Shown piece after piece: positions 9,237-17,977 of a stretch of DNA of 64,000 nt; position 1 is the stretch's first letter, and every line of letters starts with the position of its first letter. The DNA comes from Macellibacteroides fermentans (GTDB taxonomy: Bacteria; Bacteroidota; Bacteroidia; Bacteroidales; Tannerellaceae). The stretch covers positions 62,001 through 126,000 of the forward strand of contig NZ_JACCCY010000004.1 of assembly GCF_013409575.1 (NCBI RefSeq), in the 5' to 3' direction. The translations under genes were made by a program, and so were the position numbers. Below the pieces are notes generated by a model. It searched no databases, was not told the origin of the DNA, and worked only from the letters and a program-made list of their open reading frames with translations.

Positions 9237-11492
9237 TTATAATTTATCTGTCATAGTAAACTCCAATAATCCACCATTCACAATATCATTGTAGGTAATA
9301 AACAGTTTGTCAAGTTTTTTGCCATTCAGTTTTACCTCCTTAACATACTTGTTGGCAGCACTGTTGTTGTTCACTTTTATCTGGAATGTACCTCCTTTTA
9401 CCGGGATGGATGCCTGATCTACCATGGGACGTCCAATGGCAAATACTGGTTCGCCCGGGCACACCTGATAGATACCCAGTGCACTCATTACATACCAGGC
9501 CGACATTTGTCCGCAGTCTTCATTTCCAATAATGCCATCGGGCGCATTGGTATAGAAGTTCCGCATAATCTGATCGAGACGTTCCTGTCCTTTGTGTGGC
9601 GCGTCTGTCCAGTTATACAGATAAGCCATGTGGTGACTTGGTTCGTTGCCATGTGCATACTGGCCGATCAATCCGGTTATATCTCCGGAAGCTTCGGCTC
9701 CGTCAATCTGCGAAGAGGTGGTGAATAATGTATCCAGACGGGTTTCAAATTCGCCTTTCCCACCAATGGCATCAATAAAATTGTCCATATCGTGAGGTAC
9801 AAAGAAGCTCCACTGGAAGGCGTTGCCCTCGGTGTAATCGCTCTTCATATGAGCCGAATAACGAGGATTGAACGGGGTGCGGAATGAACCGTCGGCCATT
9901 ACGCCACGCATCATCTTTGTTTCCGGATCAAGGTAGCGCTTGTAGTTTTGTGCTTTAAGAGCGTAGGCTTCCGCCACCTCTTTATTTCCGGCATGCTCGG
10001 CAATCTTTGAAACGCACCAGTCGTAATAAGCCATTTCTACTCCCCATGAAACCGATTCCGGCAGCGAATCGGCCGGAACGAATCCAAGCTTTTCTTTAAA
10101 GTAAGTATGGCGGGTGATCAGATCCAGTTCGCGCGTTCCTTTAAATTTCTCTGCCAGATCTTCTCTGTAGACAGACGAGCGTGCGGCTGCTTCTGCCCAA
10201 ACGGAAAGATCTCCTTCTGCCAGTCCCTTCGAAACAAGATCGGCCAATACTGATGTGGCAGGATAGCCCACCATGCAACCTGTATAGCTGGAAGCAAGAG
10301 GCCACTTCGGAAGGATGCCACCTTCTTTATATCCATGTACCATAACTTTGCCCCAGTCGGCCGCCAATGCGGGATCAATGATTGTCATCAGCGGATGCAA
10401 AGCCCTGAAGGTGTCCCACAAAGAGAATACGGTATAATTGGTATAACCTGCTTCGGCTGTGTGTACCTGCTTATCCATTCCAAGGTATCTGCCATCCACA
10501 TCCTGATAGGCAAAAGGTGCAATCATAGAGTGATAAAGCGCGGTGTAGAAGTTTTTCATCACCACTGGATCCGAGCTTGTCATCGATACTCGGTTCAAAG
10601 CTTCGTTCCATACCTGTTCCGATTGAGCCACGGTTGCGTCGAAGTCCCATTCAGGCAGTTCGCTTTCCATATTTTTTACAGCACCGTCAGTATCTACCGG
10701 TGACAGAGCCACTTTTACAAGCAGAGGTTTGTCTGATGCCGGAAACTTGAAGTGGTATTTCAAATCTTTGTCCGAATGCATCTTGGAAGGAACGGAGGCC
10801 GGGGTTTCTTTACCATCGGTAAACATACGGATGGAATCGGCCGGTTCAGAAAAAAGAATACGGTACGAAACAGAATGGAAATGAGCCCATCCCTGAGTAC
10901 GGAATGTTCCCCGGATCTCTTCGTTGGAAACCACTTCCACATCATTCGATACCAGTTTATGTCCCCAGTTTGGCTGAAGGATATGTCCCAGATCCAGCAT
11001 CATCCTGCGGTCTGACGTGTTGCTGTAGGTGTATTTATGAAATCCTACCCGATCGGTGGATGTAAGCGCTACGTCGATACCGAAATTATCCAGGCGGACT
11101 TTATACAATCCCGGCGAAGCCTGTTCAGTTTCTTTCGTAAAGGTGGCTACGGGTTTGATGGAATCGCCTCCCGAGAAGGGAAGTAAAGCCACATCGCCCA
11201 GGTCGCCGATGCCAGTACCGCTTAGATGCGTGTGACTGAAGGCGTAGATCTGGCGGTCATCGTAATGATAGCCGCTGCTGGCATCCCAACCCATAATATG
11301 TGTATCCGGACTAAGCTGAACCATGGCAAAAGGACGGGTGGCTCCGGGAAAAGTATGACCGTGAAAACCGGTTCCGATAAACGGATCTACGTATTGTATC
11401 TTGTTTTCCTGTTCCTTTACAACCTGTTTAGTCTGGCATCCGAAAAATATTAAAAAGGAGAATGCAATAATAGATGCAATTGTTCTTTCCAC
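9237..11492 (-). CDS. GH92-family alpha-mannosidase, lipoprotein
   Basis: A 751-residue glycoside hydrolase family 92 protein; members are calcium-dependent exo-alpha-mannosidases acting on N-glycans and yeast mannan. The N-terminus is a lipoprotein signal with a cysteine near residue 19 (FFGCQTK). Family motifs seen are YVDPFIGTGFHGHTFPGA near 34, HGNEPSHHMAYLYN near 614 and GNEDCGQMSAWYVMSALG near 655. There are no SusC/SusD partners beside it, so it is not in an obvious polysaccharide-utilisation locus. It is divergent from an ECF sigma gene. Confidence 0.95.
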   Translation of the reverse strand: MERTIASIIAFSFLIFFGCQTKQVVKEQENKIQYVDPFIGTGFHGHTFPGATRPFAMVQLSPDTHIMGWDASSGYHYDDRQIYAFSHTHLSGTGIGDLGDVALLPFSGGDSIKPVATFTKETEQASPGLYKVRLDNFGIDVALTSTDRVGFHKYTYSNTSDRRMMLDLGHILQPNWGHKLVSNDVEVVSNEEIRGTFRTQGWAHFHSVSYRILFSEPADSIRMFTDGKETPASVPSKMHSDKDLKYHFKFPASDKPLLVKVALSPVDTDGAVKNMESELPEWDFDATVAQSEQVWNEALNRVSMTSSDPVVMKNFYTALYHSMIAPFAYQDVDGRYLGMDKQVHTAEAGYTNYTVFSLWDTFRALHPLMTIIDPALAADWGKVMVHGYKEGGILPKWPLASSYTGCMVGYPATSVLADLVSKGLAEGDLSVWAEAAARSSVYREDLAEKFKGTRELDLITRHTYFKEKLGFVPADSLPESVSWGVEMAYYDWCVSKIAEHAGNKEVAEAYALKAQNYKRYLDPETKMMRGVMADGSFRTPFNPRYSAHMKSDYTEGNAFQWSFFVPHDMDNFIDAIGGKGEFETRLDTLFTTSSQIDGAEASGDITGLIGQYAHGNEPSHHMAYLYNWTDAPHKGQERLDQIMRNFYTNAPDGIIGNEDCGQMSAWYVMSALGIYQVCPGEPVFAIGRPMVDQASIPVKGGTFQIKVNNNSAANKYVKEVKLNGKKLDKLFITYNDIVNGGLLEFTMTDKL

Positions 11493-11565
11493 TTTCTGAA
11501 TAATTGATTTAATTTGTACTTAATAAAAATAACGAGAATTTAGGCGAAAAGTTGATACCTGGCAA

Positions 11566-11597
11566 CAAAGTTACTAAAAAGTTTCTGGAACTTGCAA
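11566..11597 (-). promoter_or_regulatory. Promoter of the GH92 gene
   Basis: TAACTTTG on the minus strand (11566-11573) with a TTG (11595-11597) 21 nt upstream. It overlaps the likely control region of the divergent sigma operon. Confidence 0.55.
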
Positions 11598-11630
11598 CTT
11601 TCAATTGACATCAGCGTCTTACTATTACAG

Positions 11631-12152
11631 ATGAAAACAGAAGAGTTTACAACGAAAATACTTCCTCTGAAGAATAATCTGCTACGGGTTGCATACCGGA
11701 TAACGGGCAACGCGGAGGAGGCGGAAGACGTTGTACAGGAAGTGATGTTGAAAATGTGGAGCCAGCGGGATAGCTGGGATACGATAGATAGTCTTCCTGC
11801 TTACTGTATGATGATGAGCCGAAACCTGGCTTTGGACAGGATTCGCCATTGGCGCAGCCACGAAGAAGAGGTAACGGACGATCAGCTGGCTGTAGTATCT
11901 GATGCAACCCCGTTTAGTGAGGTTGCCTATAATGACCAGCGTGAATGGGTGTTGCGCCTGCTGGAAACGCTTCCCGACCTGCATCGTAAAATGATTCAGT
12001 TACGGGAAGAAGAAGAGCTAAGTTATGCCGAAATTGCCGGCGTACTTAATATAACGGAAAGTAAAGTTAAATCAGACCTGTTCAGAATACGCCAATACCT
12101 GAAACAGGCATTTGAAAAAGTAAATAGTTATGGATTACGCAATGATAAATGA
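11631..12152 (+). CDS. ECF-family RNA polymerase sigma factor
   Basis: A 173-residue sigma-70 family protein. Region 2 shows NAEEAEDVVQEVMLKMWSQ near 30 and YCMMMSRNLALDRIR near 62; region 4 shows LREEEELSYAEIAGVLNITE near 128. The ATG at 11631 is preferred over the upstream ATG at 11592, because only the later start resembles the family N-terminus (MKTEEFTTKILPLK). The stop overlaps the start of the next gene by 23 nt, so the pair is translationally coupled. The operon continues with an anti-sigma-like protein and DUF4252. Confidence 0.92.
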   Translation: MKTEEFTTKILPLKNNLLRVAYRITGNAEEAEDVVQEVMLKMWSQRDSWDTIDSLPAYCMMMSRNLALDRIRHWRSHEEEVTDDQLAVVSDATPFSEVAYNDQREWVLRLLETLPDLHRKMIQLREEEELSYAEIAGVLNITESKVKSDLFRIRQYLKQAFEKVNSYGLRNDK

Positions 12153-12633
12153 ACTATTGAACAAATACTGGCTATGTGAAACTTCGCTTGAAGAAGAGCG
12201 TGAGTTAAGACGATTTTTTGCTTCGGAAGAAGTTCCGGAACATCTACTCGCATACAAAGCCTGGTTCTGTGGCCGCGACGAAGCTGCTATTCCTGTGCTG
12301 GGAGCCGATTTCGATAAGCGAATCCTGAAAAAAATCAAACCCAAAGAACGCCTGTCGTTTCATTTGGGCCGAAGATACGTTACGGGTATCGCTGCATCTC
12401 TTGCGATCCTTGTTGCTGCTTCTCTCTACGTGTATAATCAAACCGACTGGGCGGATCCCTCTTACCAGGATACCTATCAGACTCCCGAGGAGGCGCTTAG
12501 AGCAGCCCAGGTGTCGCTGTCTTTTGTCTCTTCCGAAATAAACAGGGGACAAAAAATGGTTTACAATGAAATGAAGAAAACAGCACCTATTACGGATCTC
12601 ATAAATAATATTGATAAACTTGAAGGAGAATGA
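12130..12633 (+). CDS. Putative anti-sigma factor, single-pass membrane protein
   Basis: A 167-residue protein with an acidic cytosolic head that resembles Bacteroidetes anti-sigma heads (LLNKYWLCETSLEEERELRR), one membrane helix near residues 86-103 (VTGIAASLAILVAASLYVY), and a short periplasmic tail. It overlaps the sigma gene before it, and the next gene begins at its stop. Position and topology support a role in holding the sigma factor at the membrane; no binding motif proves it. Confidence 0.7.
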   Translation: MDYAMINELLNKYWLCETSLEEERELRRFFASEEVPEHLLAYKAWFCGRDEAAIPVLGADFDKRILKKIKPKERLSFHLGRRYVTGIAASLAILVAASLYVYNQTDWADPSYQDTYQTPEEALRAAQVSLSFVSSEINRGQKMVYNEMKKTAPITDLINNIDKLEGE

Positions 12634-12635
12634 GT

Positions 12636-13145
12636 ATGAGGAGTAAGACTTTGCTTGTCACTTTGTTGCTGATCACTGCAACGGTAGCCTCTTATGGGCA
12701 GCAGTTTGCGGGAAAATTTCTGAAAGAGTTTGATTACGACCGGAATTTCTCTGTAGTAAATATTACTCCCGAAATGTTTGGCATGATGGGAAACATGGAC
12801 ATAGATGACCCCGATTTAGCCTCTTTGATTAAAAATATTGACGGACTTCGTATTGTTTCCGCACCGAGTAATAAGCCCGTTTACGAAAAATGGTCTCTTA
12901 AATCTTTATCCGGTTTTGAAGAGATCATGTCCATCCGCAGCCCCGGAGCTTCGGACATGCGGCTGATGGTGAAAAGATCTAAGAATAAGGTAAAGGAGCT
13001 GGTGATGTTTGTGAAAAACGACACCTCTTTCGTGGTAGTAAATATTGCGGGTAATATGGAGATGAAACAGTTATCCAAATTATCCGGTATTACAGGTGTG
13101 AAAGAACTGGAACAACTAGATAAAACCAAAGACAAAGACAAATAA
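12636..13145 (+). CDS. DUF4252-domain secreted protein
   Basis: A 169-residue protein with a signal peptide (about residues 1-21, ending near SYGQQ) and a DUF4252 domain: FSVVNITPEMFGMM near 38 and the closing SKLSGITGVKELEQL. DUF4252 proteins are often coded after an ECF sigma/anti-sigma pair in Bacteroidetes. The ATG at 12636 is chosen over that at 12630 because GGAG lies 7 nt before it. It may be the output or the sensor of the sigma module; function is unknown. Confidence 0.8.
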   Translation: MRSKTLLVTLLLITATVASYGQQFAGKFLKEFDYDRNFSVVNITPEMFGMMGNMDIDDPDLASLIKNIDGLRIVSAPSNKPVYEKWSLKSLSGFEEIMSIRSPGASDMRLMVKRSKNKVKELVMFVKNDTSFVVVNIAGNMEMKQLSKLSGITGVKELEQLDKTKDKDK

Positions 13146-13148
13146 ATT

Positions 13149-13532
13149 ATGAAAAACTACATTGTAACACTTGCATGCACCCTGGTGTGCCTTTTTACAT
13201 CCATCGGTCTGTCTGCCCAGCAGTCGGCTAAAAAGGATTTATCATTGATTGGAAAATGGAATTACGAAGCTACTTCGGCTCCGTACGGTTATAATCAGGG
13301 GGTGATAGATTTCATTGAGAAAGATGGAAAGTTGTCGGCTAAACTGGATATCCAGGGTAACGTTACTCCAATCGAATCATTTACAGTAAAAGGGAATACC
13401 TATACTTGTACTCTTTATATGGATGGAGCATCTATCGATGTTACTATTCTGAAAGAAGGAAAGAAGCTGACCGGTAAAGCTGAAGTGAATGGTGATGTAA
13501 TGCCTGTTACATTCTCGCGCGCCAAAGAATAG
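13149..13532 (+). CDS. Secreted protein of unknown function (lipocalin-like beta protein)
   Basis: A 127-residue protein with a clear signal peptide (residues 1-23, LFTSIGLSAQQ). The mature part is almost all short beta strands (LIGKWNYEATSAPYG, KLSAKLDIQGNV, VTILKEGKKLTGKAEV), much like small beta-barrel proteins. I do not recognise the family. It is 3 nt after the DUF4252 gene and probably the last gene of the sigma operon. Confidence 0.7.
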   Translation: MKNYIVTLACTLVCLFTSIGLSAQQSAKKDLSLIGKWNYEATSAPYGYNQGVIDFIEKDGKLSAKLDIQGNVTPIESFTVKGNTYTCTLYMDGASIDVTILKEGKKLTGKAEVNGDVMPVTFSRAKE

Positions 13533-13550
13533 CCGATTTGAGCCCTTTCG

Positions 13551-13582
13551 TTTGCTCTGCTTCGGGGTTTCGCGTACCTTTG
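13551..13582 (+). promoter_or_regulatory. Promoter of the lysO gene pair
   Basis: TTTG (13551-13554), 20 nt, then TACCTTTG (13575-13582): a full Bacteroidetes promoter. The start codon at 13601 leaves only a very short leader. Confidence 0.75.
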
Positions 13583-13600
13583 CCGTAAACAATTTATACA

Positions 13601-13879
13601 ATGTTTACAGTTATTGGCATAATGCTATCAGGTATTCTGGCAGGTTATCTGCTCAGAAGCCGGAAAGAGATGCGTTTTACAGGGCGTTTAATTTCTTATA
13701 CTATCTTTTTATTGCTGTTTCTGCTGGGTATCTCGGTGGGGAACAATGAGGCAATTGTAAATAATCTTCCGGAAATAGGAGGCAAGGCTTTTCTTATTGC
13801 TGTATCGGCAACTTTGGGAAGCCTTGTCTGTGCCTGGGTGGTGTACCGTTACTTTTTTAAGAAAGAGGGCGAATCATGA
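13601..13879 (+). CDS. LysO-family lysine exporter, N-terminal subunit
   Basis: A 92-residue membrane protein with three helices (near residues 2-17, 29-46 and 60-83). It matches the N-terminal part of LysO (YbjE, formerly DUF340), the lysine exporter of enterobacteria, which is a single ~300-residue chain there. The next gene begins on its stop codon (ATGA overlap), supplying the rest. The two small proteins would have to assemble. The split appears natural because both frames have intact starts and overlap tightly. Confidence 0.8.
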   Translation: MFTVIGIMLSGILAGYLLRSRKEMRFTGRLISYTIFLLLFLLGISVGNNEAIVNNLPEIGGKAFLIAVSATLGSLVCAWVVYRYFFKKEGES

Positions 13880-14478
13880 AAGGCAGTATAATCATCGTAT
13901 CTTTTTTTGTACTTGGGGCTGTATTGGGCTGGGCCGGATGGTTGCCCGACTTTTTGTTGGAGGCCGATCATACCAGGTATGCTTTATACCTGCTTATGTT
14001 TTTAGTTGGGCTCAGCATTGGAGCGGATAATAAATTACGTGAAATTTTTCAAAGGCTTCGTTTCGATGTATTGCTGGTTCCCCTGGCTACTATTGTGGGT
14101 ACCCTGGTGGGATCTGCCCTGATCAGTGTAGCACTTGCCGATGTGTCGCTTACCGATTGTCTGGCTGTGGGGTCTGGCTTCGGTTACTATTCGCTTTCAT
14201 CCGTTTTTATTACACAATATAAAGGTGCTGAGATGGGAACCATTGCCCTTACAGCCAATATCATCCGCGAAATTCTGACATTACTTGCAGCCCCTTTAAT
14301 GGTGCGTTATTTCGGCCGACTGGCACCGATTTGTGCCGGAGGGGCAACAACCATGGATACCACTTTACCTATCATCACCCGTTATTCGGGAAAAGATCTG
14401 GTGTTTGTTGCCATTATTCACGGATTTGTTGTAGACTTTACAGTTCCGTTCTTTGTTACATTCTTTTGTACCATTTAG
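13876..14478 (+). CDS. LysO-family lysine exporter, C-terminal subunit
   Basis: A 200-residue membrane protein with about six helices, corresponding to the C-terminal two thirds of LysO. Conserved parts are LLMFLVGLSIGADNKL near 36, GSGFGYYSLSSVFITQYKG near 98 and GGATTMDTTLPIITRYSG near 155. It exports lysine (and toxic analogues) in characterised relatives. It overlaps the preceding subunit gene by 4 nt, which couples their translation. Confidence 0.88.
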   Translation: MKGSIIIVSFFVLGAVLGWAGWLPDFLLEADHTRYALYLLMFLVGLSIGADNKLREIFQRLRFDVLLVPLATIVGTLVGSALISVALADVSLTDCLAVGSGFGYYSLSSVFITQYKGAEMGTIALTANIIREILTLLAAPLMVRYFGRLAPICAGGATTMDTTLPIITRYSGKDLVFVAIIHGFVVDFTVPFFVTFFCTI

Positions 14479-14584
14479 TAACGAAAGAGACTTGTTTGCT
14501 TTGGATTGATTGTGCAACGATTCTTGTTAAAAGATTGTTTATCTTTTAATGCTTGAAATATAAGTTTTGTTTAGCAGAATTGAT

Positions 14585-14592
14585 TATTTTTG
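14585..14592 (+). promoter_or_regulatory. -7 promoter box of the tricorn-like protease gene
   Basis: TATTTTTG matches TAnnTTTG 26 nt before the start codon. The nearest TTTG upstream (14566-14569) is only 15 nt away, closer than usual. Confidence 0.45.
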
Positions 14593-14618
14593 TTCATCAT
14601 GTTTAAATTATATATTTT

Positions 14619-17600
14619 ATGAATAAACAATTCATTCTTGGGCTTTTGGCTTTAACTTCCACACCGTTTGTGTTGCAGGCGGCCGATGAAGCGAGGTTGT
14701 TGCGCTTCCCGGCCACCAATGGCAGCGAAATTGTGTTTTCTTATGCCGGCGATTTATATAAGGTTGCTGCCTCGGGGGGTGAGGCGAAGCGGCTGACTTC
14801 CCACGTGGGATACGAAATGTTTCCCCGCTTCTCTCCTGATGGAAAAACCATTGCTTTCACCGGACAATATGATGGTAATACTGAGGTATATTCTATGCCT
14901 GCAAGTGGAGGAGAGCCTCTGCGCGTTACCTATACTGCTACAAACTCACGCGATGACCTGGGGGATCGTATGGGTCCCAACAATATCGTGATGACCTGGA
15001 CGCCCGATGGTTCTTCCATTGTGTACCGCAACCGCATCAGCGATGGTTTTGCCGGTAAACTTTATACCGTTTCTCCCGAAGGTGGACTGTCTCAGGTGAT
15101 TCCTTTACCCGAGGGCGGCTTCTGCAGCTATTCGCCGGATGGTAAGAAATTGGCCTACAACCGCGTATTCCGCGAATTCCGTACCTGGAAGTATTATCAG
15201 GGTGGTATGGCGGACGATGTATGGGTGTACGACGAGCAAACCAAAAAGACCGAAAATATCACTAATAACGTGGCACAGGATATTATGCCGATGTGGATTG
15301 GAGATGAGATTTTCTACATCTCCGACCGCGACCGTACCATGAATATCTTTGTGTACAATACAAAAACAAAGCAGACCAGCAAGGTGACTAATTTCACCGA
15401 ATACGATGTGAAGTTCCCGAGTTGCAACGGCAACATGATTGTGTTTGAGAATGCCGGTTACATCTATAAACTGGATGCCAATACTAAAAAAGCGGAGAAG
15501 GTTACCATCAGTCTGTCGTCCGACAATATCTATGCCCGTTCCGAGGTGAAGGATGTGTCCCGTAACATCAGTGCGGCCAGCTTGTCTCCGGCCGGAGAGC
15601 GCTTGGTTGTAACTGCCCGTGGTGAGGTATTTAATATTCCGTCCGATAAAGGGGTTACTAAAAACATCACCCGCACTCCCGGTGCCCACGAACGCAATGC
15701 CAGCTGGTCGCCCGATGGTAAGTATATTGCCTATATCTCCGACGCAACCGGCGAAACAGAACTCTATATCCAACCTGCCGCCGGTGGGGATGCTATCCAG
15801 CTTACAAAGAACAACGACAGTTATATCCGTTCGTTGCAATGGAGTCCGGATGGTTCGAAAATCTATTATACCGATCGTAAAAACCGGATCAACCAGTATA
15901 CCGTTGCCACCCGGAACGTTAGCCTGGTTATGCAGGATCCTGTTGGCGAGTTCAGAGACGTATCCATTTCACCCGACGGAAAGTGGCTTACCTACAGCCG
16001 TACGGCCGACAATGAATTCAACATCGTGTATGTGTATAACCTGGATACTAAGAAGGAATATCCTGTAACCGACAAGTGGTACAGCTCTTATAACCCGGTG
16101 TTCAGTGCCGATGGCAAATACTTGCTTTTTGTTTCTGCCCGCGACTTCAATCCTACTTATGGTTCTACGGAGTGGAATCATGTATATAATAACATGTCAG
16201 GTGTATACATGGCTCTTTTATCTAAAGACACCCCTTCTCCCTTCCTCGAAAAGGATGATGCGGTTGCTGCCAAAAAGGAGGTTTCTGTAACAGTTACAGA
16301 TGCCAAGGCCGGAAATAAAACGAACAAGGCTGTTGATAAAGGTGTTGATAAGTCTGTTGATAAGTCCGCAAATGCCGTTAAATTCGATGCCGAAGGTATT
16401 GCCGACCGTATCATCCGTATTCCGGTTCCGGGAGCAAATTACGACAATATTTATTCCGACGGAAAGAAGGTTTACTATTATGGCAGAGGAGCAACTCAGG
16501 TATATGATCTTGAAAAGCAGAAGGAAGATGTAGTTGCCGAAGGTGCACGTATGTTTGCCGAAAATGGATATAAAAAGGCGATCTTCTTTAAGAACGGATC
16601 TATTTACGTAAAAGACATTCCTTCAGGCAAGGTGGATCTCAGCGACGCTGTAAATACTTCCAACATGAAGGTTACTACAGATTATGCTAAGGAATGGGCT
16701 CAGATTTACGATGAGGGATGGCGTCACATGCGTGATGGTTTCTATCTTGAAAATATGCATGGAGTGGATTGGAAAGCCATGAAAGCTAAATACGAGGTGT
16801 TGTTGCCTTACGTTAAAACCAGACTTGATCTGAATTATCTGATTGGTGAACTGATTGGCGAACTTAATTGCGGTCACGCTTACATCAATCCGGGTGAAAC
16901 GGATCGTCCTGAAAGATTGCAGACTGGTCTGCTTGGCGCTGAGGTGTCTCGCGATAAGAGCGGATATTTCCGGATCGAGAAAATTATTCCGGGTGCTTCC
17001 TGGAGTAAGGAGCTGCGTTCGCCGCTTACAGAACCCGGAGTAAAAGCTGCCGCCGGCGATTATATTATTGCTGTAGACGGAGTAGAGGCCAACACGGTGA
17101 AGGATCTTTATTCGTTGTTGGTTGGCAAGGCAGGTGTTCCTACCGAACTTTCCCTGAATAGTACACCTTCAGCTGCAGGTGCTCGTAAAGTGGTTATCAA
17201 CCCCATTGCAAACGAATATCCGTTGTATCATTATAACTGGATACAGAATAACATCCGTAAAGTGGATGAGGCTTCTAACGGAAAGATCGGATATATTTAC
17301 ATCCCGGACATGGGCCCGGAAGGATTGAACGAGTTTTCCCGCTATTTCTATCCTCAGCTGGATAAAGAGGGGTTGATTATTGACGACCGTGCCAATGGAG
17401 GTGGAAATGTTTCGCCTATGATTCTGGAGCGTTTGTCGAGAGAAGCCTACCGTGCAACCATGCGTCGTGGTTCTACCCGTATCGGAACTGTGCCAGATGC
17501 CGTGCAGATCGGCCCGAAGGTTTGTCTTATCAATAAATACTCGGCTTCGGACGGCGACTTGTTCCCATGGGGTTTCCGTGCGTTGGGATTGGGTAAGCTA

Positions 17601-17888
17601 ATCGGTACACGTACCTGGGGTGGTATTGTGGGAATCAGCGGATCACTGCCGTTTATTGATGGTAGTGATATGCGCGTGCCTTTCTTTACAAGCTACGATC
17701 CTAAAACCGGTCAGTGGATTATCGAGAATCACGGTGTTGATCCGGATATCCTGATTGATAATGACCCTGCCAAACAATGGGCTGGCGAAGACGAGCAGCT
17801 GAATCGTGCCATCGAAGAGGTTAAAGCTCAGTTGAAAGACCGCAAACCATTGCCTCCGGTTCCTGCTCCAAGAGATTTCAGCAAGTAA
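14619..17888 (+). CDS. Tricorn-protease-like S41 peptidase, exported
   Basis: A 1089-residue protein with a signal peptide (residues 1-21, ending LQAADE). It carries PD40/WD-like beta-propeller repeats to about residue 540 (many SPDGK motifs), a Lys/Asp-rich linker near 560-585 and a PDZ-like segment near 770-840. The C-terminal S41 protease follows. The nucleophile motif YSASDGD is near residue 973 and the histidine motif ELNCGHAYINPG near 750, as in Tricorn. It likely degrades peptides in the periplasm. It is a single-gene unit ended by a strong terminator. Confidence 0.92.
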   Translation: MNKQFILGLLALTSTPFVLQAADEARLLRFPATNGSEIVFSYAGDLYKVAASGGEAKRLTSHVGYEMFPRFSPDGKTIAFTGQYDGNTEVYSMPASGGEPLRVTYTATNSRDDLGDRMGPNNIVMTWTPDGSSIVYRNRISDGFAGKLYTVSPEGGLSQVIPLPEGGFCSYSPDGKKLAYNRVFREFRTWKYYQGGMADDVWVYDEQTKKTENITNNVAQDIMPMWIGDEIFYISDRDRTMNIFVYNTKTKQTSKVTNFTEYDVKFPSCNGNMIVFENAGYIYKLDANTKKAEKVTISLSSDNIYARSEVKDVSRNISAASLSPAGERLVVTARGEVFNIPSDKGVTKNITRTPGAHERNASWSPDGKYIAYISDATGETELYIQPAAGGDAIQLTKNNDSYIRSLQWSPDGSKIYYTDRKNRINQYTVATRNVSLVMQDPVGEFRDVSISPDGKWLTYSRTADNEFNIVYVYNLDTKKEYPVTDKWYSSYNPVFSADGKYLLFVSARDFNPTYGSTEWNHVYNNMSGVYMALLSKDTPSPFLEKDDAVAAKKEVSVTVTDAKAGNKTNKAVDKGVDKSVDKSANAVKFDAEGIADRIIRIPVPGANYDNIYSDGKKVYYYGRGATQVYDLEKQKEDVVAEGARMFAENGYKKAIFFKNGSIYVKDIPSGKVDLSDAVNTSNMKVTTDYAKEWAQIYDEGWRHMRDGFYLENMHGVDWKAMKAKYEVLLPYVKTRLDLNYLIGELIGELNCGHAYINPGETDRPERLQTGLLGAEVSRDKSGYFRIEKIIPGASWSKELRSPLTEPGVKAAAGDYIIAVDGVEANTVKDLYSLLVGKAGVPTELSLNSTPSAAGARKVVINPIANEYPLYHYNWIQNNIRKVDEASNGKIGYIYIPDMGPEGLNEFSRYFYPQLDKEGLIIDDRANGGGNVSPMILERLSREAYRATMRRGSTRIGTVPDAVQIGPKVCLINKYSASDGDLFPWGFRALGLGKLIGTRTWGGIVGISGSLPFIDGSDMRVPFFTSYDPKTGQWIIENHGVDPDILIDNDPAKQWAGEDEQLNRAIEEVKAQLKDRKPLPPVPAPRDFSK

Positions 17889-17904
17889 TCGGGATATAGA
17901 AACA

Positions 17905-17963
17905 AAGAAGCCCTTCACCTGCAGACCGTATTTAACAAGCGGTTGTCCGGTGAAGGGCTTCTT
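17905..17963. terminator. Bidirectional terminator
   Basis: A perfect 15-bp stem, AAGAAGCCCTTCACC with GGTGAAGGGCTTCTT, with T-rich ends, between the converging tricorn-like and dacB genes. Confidence 0.85.
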
Positions 17964-17977
17964 CTTTTATATGATGT

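Noticed and set aside
9507-9728. Plus-strand open frames inside the GH92 gene
   Set aside because: They are shadow frames of a well-supported gene; the same holds for the many opposite-strand frames in narG, narH and the TonB receptor.
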